From Adiantum capillus-veneris (lineage: Eukaryota > Streptophyta > Polypodiopsida > Polypodiales > Pteridaceae), in the NCBI GenBank assembly GCA_014529385.2, contig CM043962.1, positions 36,693,598 through 36,753,597 of the forward strand: DNA of 60,000 nt, read 5' to 3'. The notes under the pieces are model-generated. The model ran no database searches, was not told the DNA's origin, and worked only from the letters and a program-made list of their open reading frames with translations. How positions within the stretch are numbered: the stretch's first letter is position 1; every line of letters starts with the position of its first letter. Both the position numbers and the translations under genes were made by a program. This document shows, one piece after another, positions 56,039-60,000 of the stretch.

Positions 56039-57215
56039 ATGCGGCAAGTGCATGAGTTGGTTGAGAAAGGCATGGTTAGGCCTAGCTCATCTCCATTTTG
56101 CTCACCAGTGTTATTAGTGCAAAAGAAAGATGGCACATATCGTATGTGTGTCGACCATAGAGCACTAAATAGGATCACTATTAAGAATAGGTTTCCCGTT
56201 CCACGGGTAGAAGACCTATTTGATAAGCTACAGGGGTCGATCTACTTCAGTAGGATTGACCTAAAAAGTGGCTACCATCAAATAAGGATAGTTGATCAAG
56301 ACATTGTAAAGATCGCATTTTGCACTACGTTTGGTCTTTACGAGTATATTGTCATGCCTTTTGGATTGACCAATGCACCAACCACATTTAATCGCTTGAT
56401 GGAGAAGCTATTCAAGCCTCGTCGAACCTTTACTGGAGTGTCCTTTGATGATATAATCATCTACTCTAATTCATTAGACGAACACAAGCAACACCTCCAT
56501 GTGATATTTCAAGTTTTACAAGAGAATAAAGTTTATATTAATCGAAAGAAAAGTTAATTTTTCTTACAAGAGATTCAATATTTAGGTCACATTATCTCTC
56601 AAGATGGCATTCAAATGGATCCATCAAAGCTAGAGGTAAGGATGGCCTAACTCAAGGAATTTGCATGAACTAAGAAGCTTTATAGGTATGTGTGCATACT
56701 ATAGACGCTTCATAGAAAAGTTCTCACAAGTCGCGAGACCATTACAAGACCTAACAATGTAAAACGTTAAGGATACATGGTCCACCAAAGAGAGCAATGC
56801 TTTCGAAAAGCTTAAAGAGAAGCTTATCTCTCAACCCGTGCTTACACTATCGGATCTCTCAAAGCCATTTGAGGTCCAATGCGACGCCTGTGGTGAGTGC
56901 CTTGAAGCTGTTTTGCTTCAAAAAGAGCACGCCATAGCCTATGAAAGTCGAAGGCTCGACCCTGTTGAGCAAGCTCTAGGGATATATGAGAAGGAATTCT
57001 TAGCAGTTTTACATGCTCTAGACTCATGGAAGCACTATTTATTGGGGACTCCTTTCATTCTGCAAGCGGATCACCAAAGCCTTAAGTACTTCATGACGTA
57101 GACCAAGCTCTTTGACAAACAAGTGAGGTGGGAAAATTTCCTTTTGCAATTTCATTTTCATATTGCTCACACCGTTGGCAAGCATAATCAAGTGGTCGAT
57201 GCACTCTCATGACGA
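56039..57215 (+). pseudogene. Gypsy B reverse transcriptase and RNase H, interrupted
   Basis: [56 protein letters not shown] (catalytic Asp), [18 protein letters not shown] and FDDIIIYSNSLDEH (FDD pair). A TAA at 56555-56557 breaks the frame before FFLQEIQYLGHIISQDGI. After further shifts near 56640-56760, RNase H: FEVQCDACGECLEAVLLQ, AYESRRLD, YEKEFLAVLHALDSWKHYLL and ADHQSLKYFMT, then a TAG (57099-57101) and TKLFDKQVRW. The tail ends VGKHNQVVDALS and a TGA. Acidic catalytic residues of both domains are present, but not in one frame. Confidence 0.9.
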
Positions 57216-57221
57216 CCGAGA

Positions 57222-58076
57222 GTGAATGTTGTATCCATAGCAACTCACAATGATCTATCTTCTATGATAGATGAGTACGCTATTGATCTCGATTTTAGAG
57301 ATGTGATTTCAGCCCTTGCACTAGGGAAGAAGCAAGAACCATTTACCCTACAAGATGGTTATCTTCTCTATGGCAATAGACTATGCGTTACTAACTCACT
57401 ACGTGAGAAAGTAATGTATGAATCTTATGCTATAGAGGGATTCAATCTACCCTAAAAGGGATAGAAACATATTTTTATTGGCCTGCCATGAAAGCAAACA
57501 TACAAGAGTATGTTTCAAAATGTGTGGTATACCAAAAGACGAAGTTTGATAGAGGGAAGCAACCTGGATTGCTTCAACCTTTGCCAATCCCTAATTCACC
57601 ATGGGGAGAGCATATCCATGGATTTTATCTTTGAATTGCCCAAGTCTATCCATGGGAATACAGGAATATGGATGATAGTAGACAGGTTTAGCAAACAAGC
57701 ACATTTCATACCTGTCAAAAAGACTATCAAGGCCCATCAAATGGCAACCCTCTTTATATCACAAATCTTCAAATACCATGGCTTGCCAATGTCTATAGTG
57801 TCAGATAGAGATCCTAGAATGACCGATAATTTTGGAAGGGTCTCTTTGAGAATTTAGGTACAAGGCTAAACTTCTCTTTGGTCTATCATCCCCAAACAGA
57901 TGGCCAAAGTGAAATAGCTAACCTAACAATTCTTGATCTACTAAAAGCTTATGTCACAGAAGTAGATCAAAAGTCCCGATGGGAGAAGTACTTACCTTTA
58001 GTGGAGTATGCTTACAATAACACTATACATACTTCCACAGGAAAAGCACCTTTTGAGGTGATAGAGGGAAGATAAA
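57222..58076 (+). pseudogene. Gypsy B integrase, interrupted
   Basis: N-terminal part SIATHNDLSSMIDEYAIDLD, then LQDGYLLYGNRLCVTNSLRE. The zinc-binding motif reads KCVVYQKTKFD: the second Cys of the C-X2-C pair is Tyr. The core shows SMDFIFELPKSIHGNTGIWM (first Asp), MSIVSDRDPRMTDNF (second Asp; 57510-57857 frame) and, after a frame change, VYHPQTDGQSEIANLTILDL (Glu; 57878-58075 frame) with WEKYLPLVEYAYNNTIHTST. So the D,D,E triad is visible across a break. A stop follows VIEGR at 58073-58075. Confidence 0.88.
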
Positions 58077-58697
58077 AAAGTCCCCTGCTACTCAAGGTAC
58101 ATGGGAAGATCTTCACTTCATATGAATATAGCCGAGACCTGTAAGAATCTTTTCAAAAGATTAAGGATGTTGTATCCATCTCTCAACAAGGCAAAAGGCT
58201 GCTGCTGATAAGCATGGAAGAGCCTAGCCTTTAAACAAAATGATTGGGTCTTGCTTAAGTTTCCCAAGGCTTGATTAAGGCACACGACGGACAAGAATCC
58301 TACGGGACACCAAAAGTACTATGCTAAGTTAGCAAAAAGATACTATGTCCCCTTTCAGATTCTTAGGCCAATCAAAGAGATGACCTATCAACTTAAGTTG
58401 CCCAACCATTAGCTCATACACAATGCTTTCCATGTGAGCCTACTAAAGCCTTACAAAGGAGAGCCACCTCAAGAAGCAACCATTGAATACCCATCGGAGA
58501 TCGAGGACCAAGAAGAAGTGTTGTAGTCCGAGTCCATTCTCCGACACAAAGACAAGGTATTACAAAGCGGTAAGACTATCCGACGATATCCTATCAAGTT
58601 TAAAAAATATCCTTTTGAAGATGCTAGATGGATGCAAGGCATACAATTAAAGGACAACCTAAACCTTGTCAATGCTTACAATGATTCTCTAGAGTAA
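58077..58697 (+). pseudogene. Gypsy B integrase tail and chromodomain
   Basis: After several frame changes the tail gives QLKLPNH, NAFHVSLLKPYKGEPPQEAT and, past a TAG, SILRHKDKVLQSGKTIRRYP, IKFKKYPFEDARWMQGIQLK and DNLNLVNAYNDSLE, then the terminal stop. The Y/F-x-I-K-F/W-K-x-Y...W spacing is that of integrase chromodomains. Near-identical to gypsy A at 39450-39595. Confidence 0.82.
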
Positions 58698-59053
58698 GCA
58701 AATGCAAATATGTATAAATGAACAAAGTTTCTGTCTTGTAAGACTCTCTTTTTCTTTATTGTGCACAAATGTTAATAAGTATGCATGCTTAGGATCATGT
58801 TTGAGGAGACGACGTCTCCCAAACACTAAGTAGAGCTTGTCACTATACTATGGAAGATTGATACGGACTAATGTGCAAACATGCTTGCGCGGCAGCTAAG
58901 GCTCTCAAGCACCAAATGGACTAGTCATCCATTCTGGATCAGTGTCTTAGGGTGAAATAGGGATCCTCTACTTGCTAGCAAACGGACTAATGACTAGGCT
59001 TTATCTTCTCTATCTCATAGTCGAGGACGACTATGATTTCAAGAGAGAGGTAA
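58698..59053 (+). other. Gypsy B 3' untranslated region and polypurine tract
   Basis: Contains a GACGACGTCTCCCAAACAC block and GTCGAGGACGACTATGATTT shared with gypsy A, ending in the purine run TCAAGAGAGAGGTAA next to the LTR. Confidence 0.8.
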
Positions 59054-59275
59054 TGGCATAAAAAGTAATATCTAATTCTCCCAAATGATTTTCTCATGTT
59101 AAATTGATCATTTAGTATGGGGAAGTACCACGGGAGTAAAAGCTAGAATTTTGGTAAGGTTGCCAAACCGGTCTCTGCAGGGATCCAACGGAGAGAAAAT
59201 AGAGATCCAAAGGGGGGCAGTCTGCAAAAGAGCAATGTGTATCACTGGAGCTTAAAAGACCTAAGGTTCAACTCC
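59054..59275 (+). repeat. Gypsy B 3' LTR, first 222 bp only
   Basis: TGGCATAAAAAGTAATATC matches the 5' LTR start with a few substitutions. Homology stops abruptly after GGTTCAACTCC. Confidence 0.9.

Positions 59276-60000
<725 letters not shown>

Larger units (their letters stand above)
51816..59275 (+). mobile_element. Gypsy B: Ty3/gypsy chromovirus, 3' LTR truncated
   Basis: About 7.46 kb: 5' LTR (1554 bp), degenerate PBS, gag, PR, RT, RNase H, INT, chromodomain, polypurine tract, then only the first 222 bp of the 3' LTR. It keeps the integrase core that gypsy A has lost and serves as the guide for mapping A. About ten stops or frame breaks make it non-autonomous. Left flank CAACT (51811-51815) cannot be checked against the right because the 3' LTR is incomplete. 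Confidence 0.93.

Overview
The window is nuclear DNA from a land plant. It holds Ty1/copia and Ty3/gypsy (chromovirus) LTR retrotransposons with initiator-Met-tRNA primer-binding sites, a decayed PLS-type pentatricopeptide-repeat (PPR) fragment, and very many long (GA/CT)n and (GT/CA)n microsatellites. PPR debris plus this microsatellite load would suit a large-genome plant such as a fern or other seed-free lineage, but that is inference; the species cannot be named from sequence alone. I see no intact host gene, rRNA or tRNA gene. Almost every long open frame is a retroelement relic or a translated microsatellite.

Regions. 1-1743 is the 5' end, on the minus strand, of a small copia-like element (called family 2 here). 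1744-20284 is mostly non-coding DNA with microsatellites, local duplications, a PPR pseudogene (6835-7530, minus), a copia RT fragment (13640-14015, plus) and a Ty3/gypsy integrase fragment (about 18030-18352, plus). 20285-22533 is a tandem array whose roughly 188-bp monomer is itself a head-to-head pair of inverted half-units of about 94 bp. The array is cut by a 5'-LTR/gag fragment of a copia element of family 1 (22534-23891), which is in turn cut by a second family-2 element (23892 to about 27310).

27681-41364 is a chromovirus, gypsy A. Its 5' LTR carries a nested solo LTR (27901-29531, minus) flanked by a perfect 5-bp duplication. Its integrase region carries a complete family-1 copia element (33817-38993, minus; 227-bp LTRs) flanked by a perfect 5-bp duplication. 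41365-47070 has no recognisable gene, only short tandem repeats. 47071-50675 is a family-2 element with both LTRs; it retains gag, zinc-knuckle and protease-like sequence plus a scrap of the RT/RNase H region, but lacks integrase and the RT core. 51816-59275 is a second chromovirus, gypsy B: 5' LTR, gag, PR, RT, RNase H, INT and chromodomain are all visible but interrupted by stops and frameshifts, and the 3' LTR is cut short. Beyond 59276 is an exact primer-binding site for yet another element and a CT tract of about 108 bp.

How the parts relate. No pathway is encoded. The window records successive nested insertions followed by decay. The least ordinary items are the palindromic-monomer array and family 2, a short non-autonomous copia lineage in which two copies share the same unusual change in the protease catalytic triplet. 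I did not find a convincing new host system.
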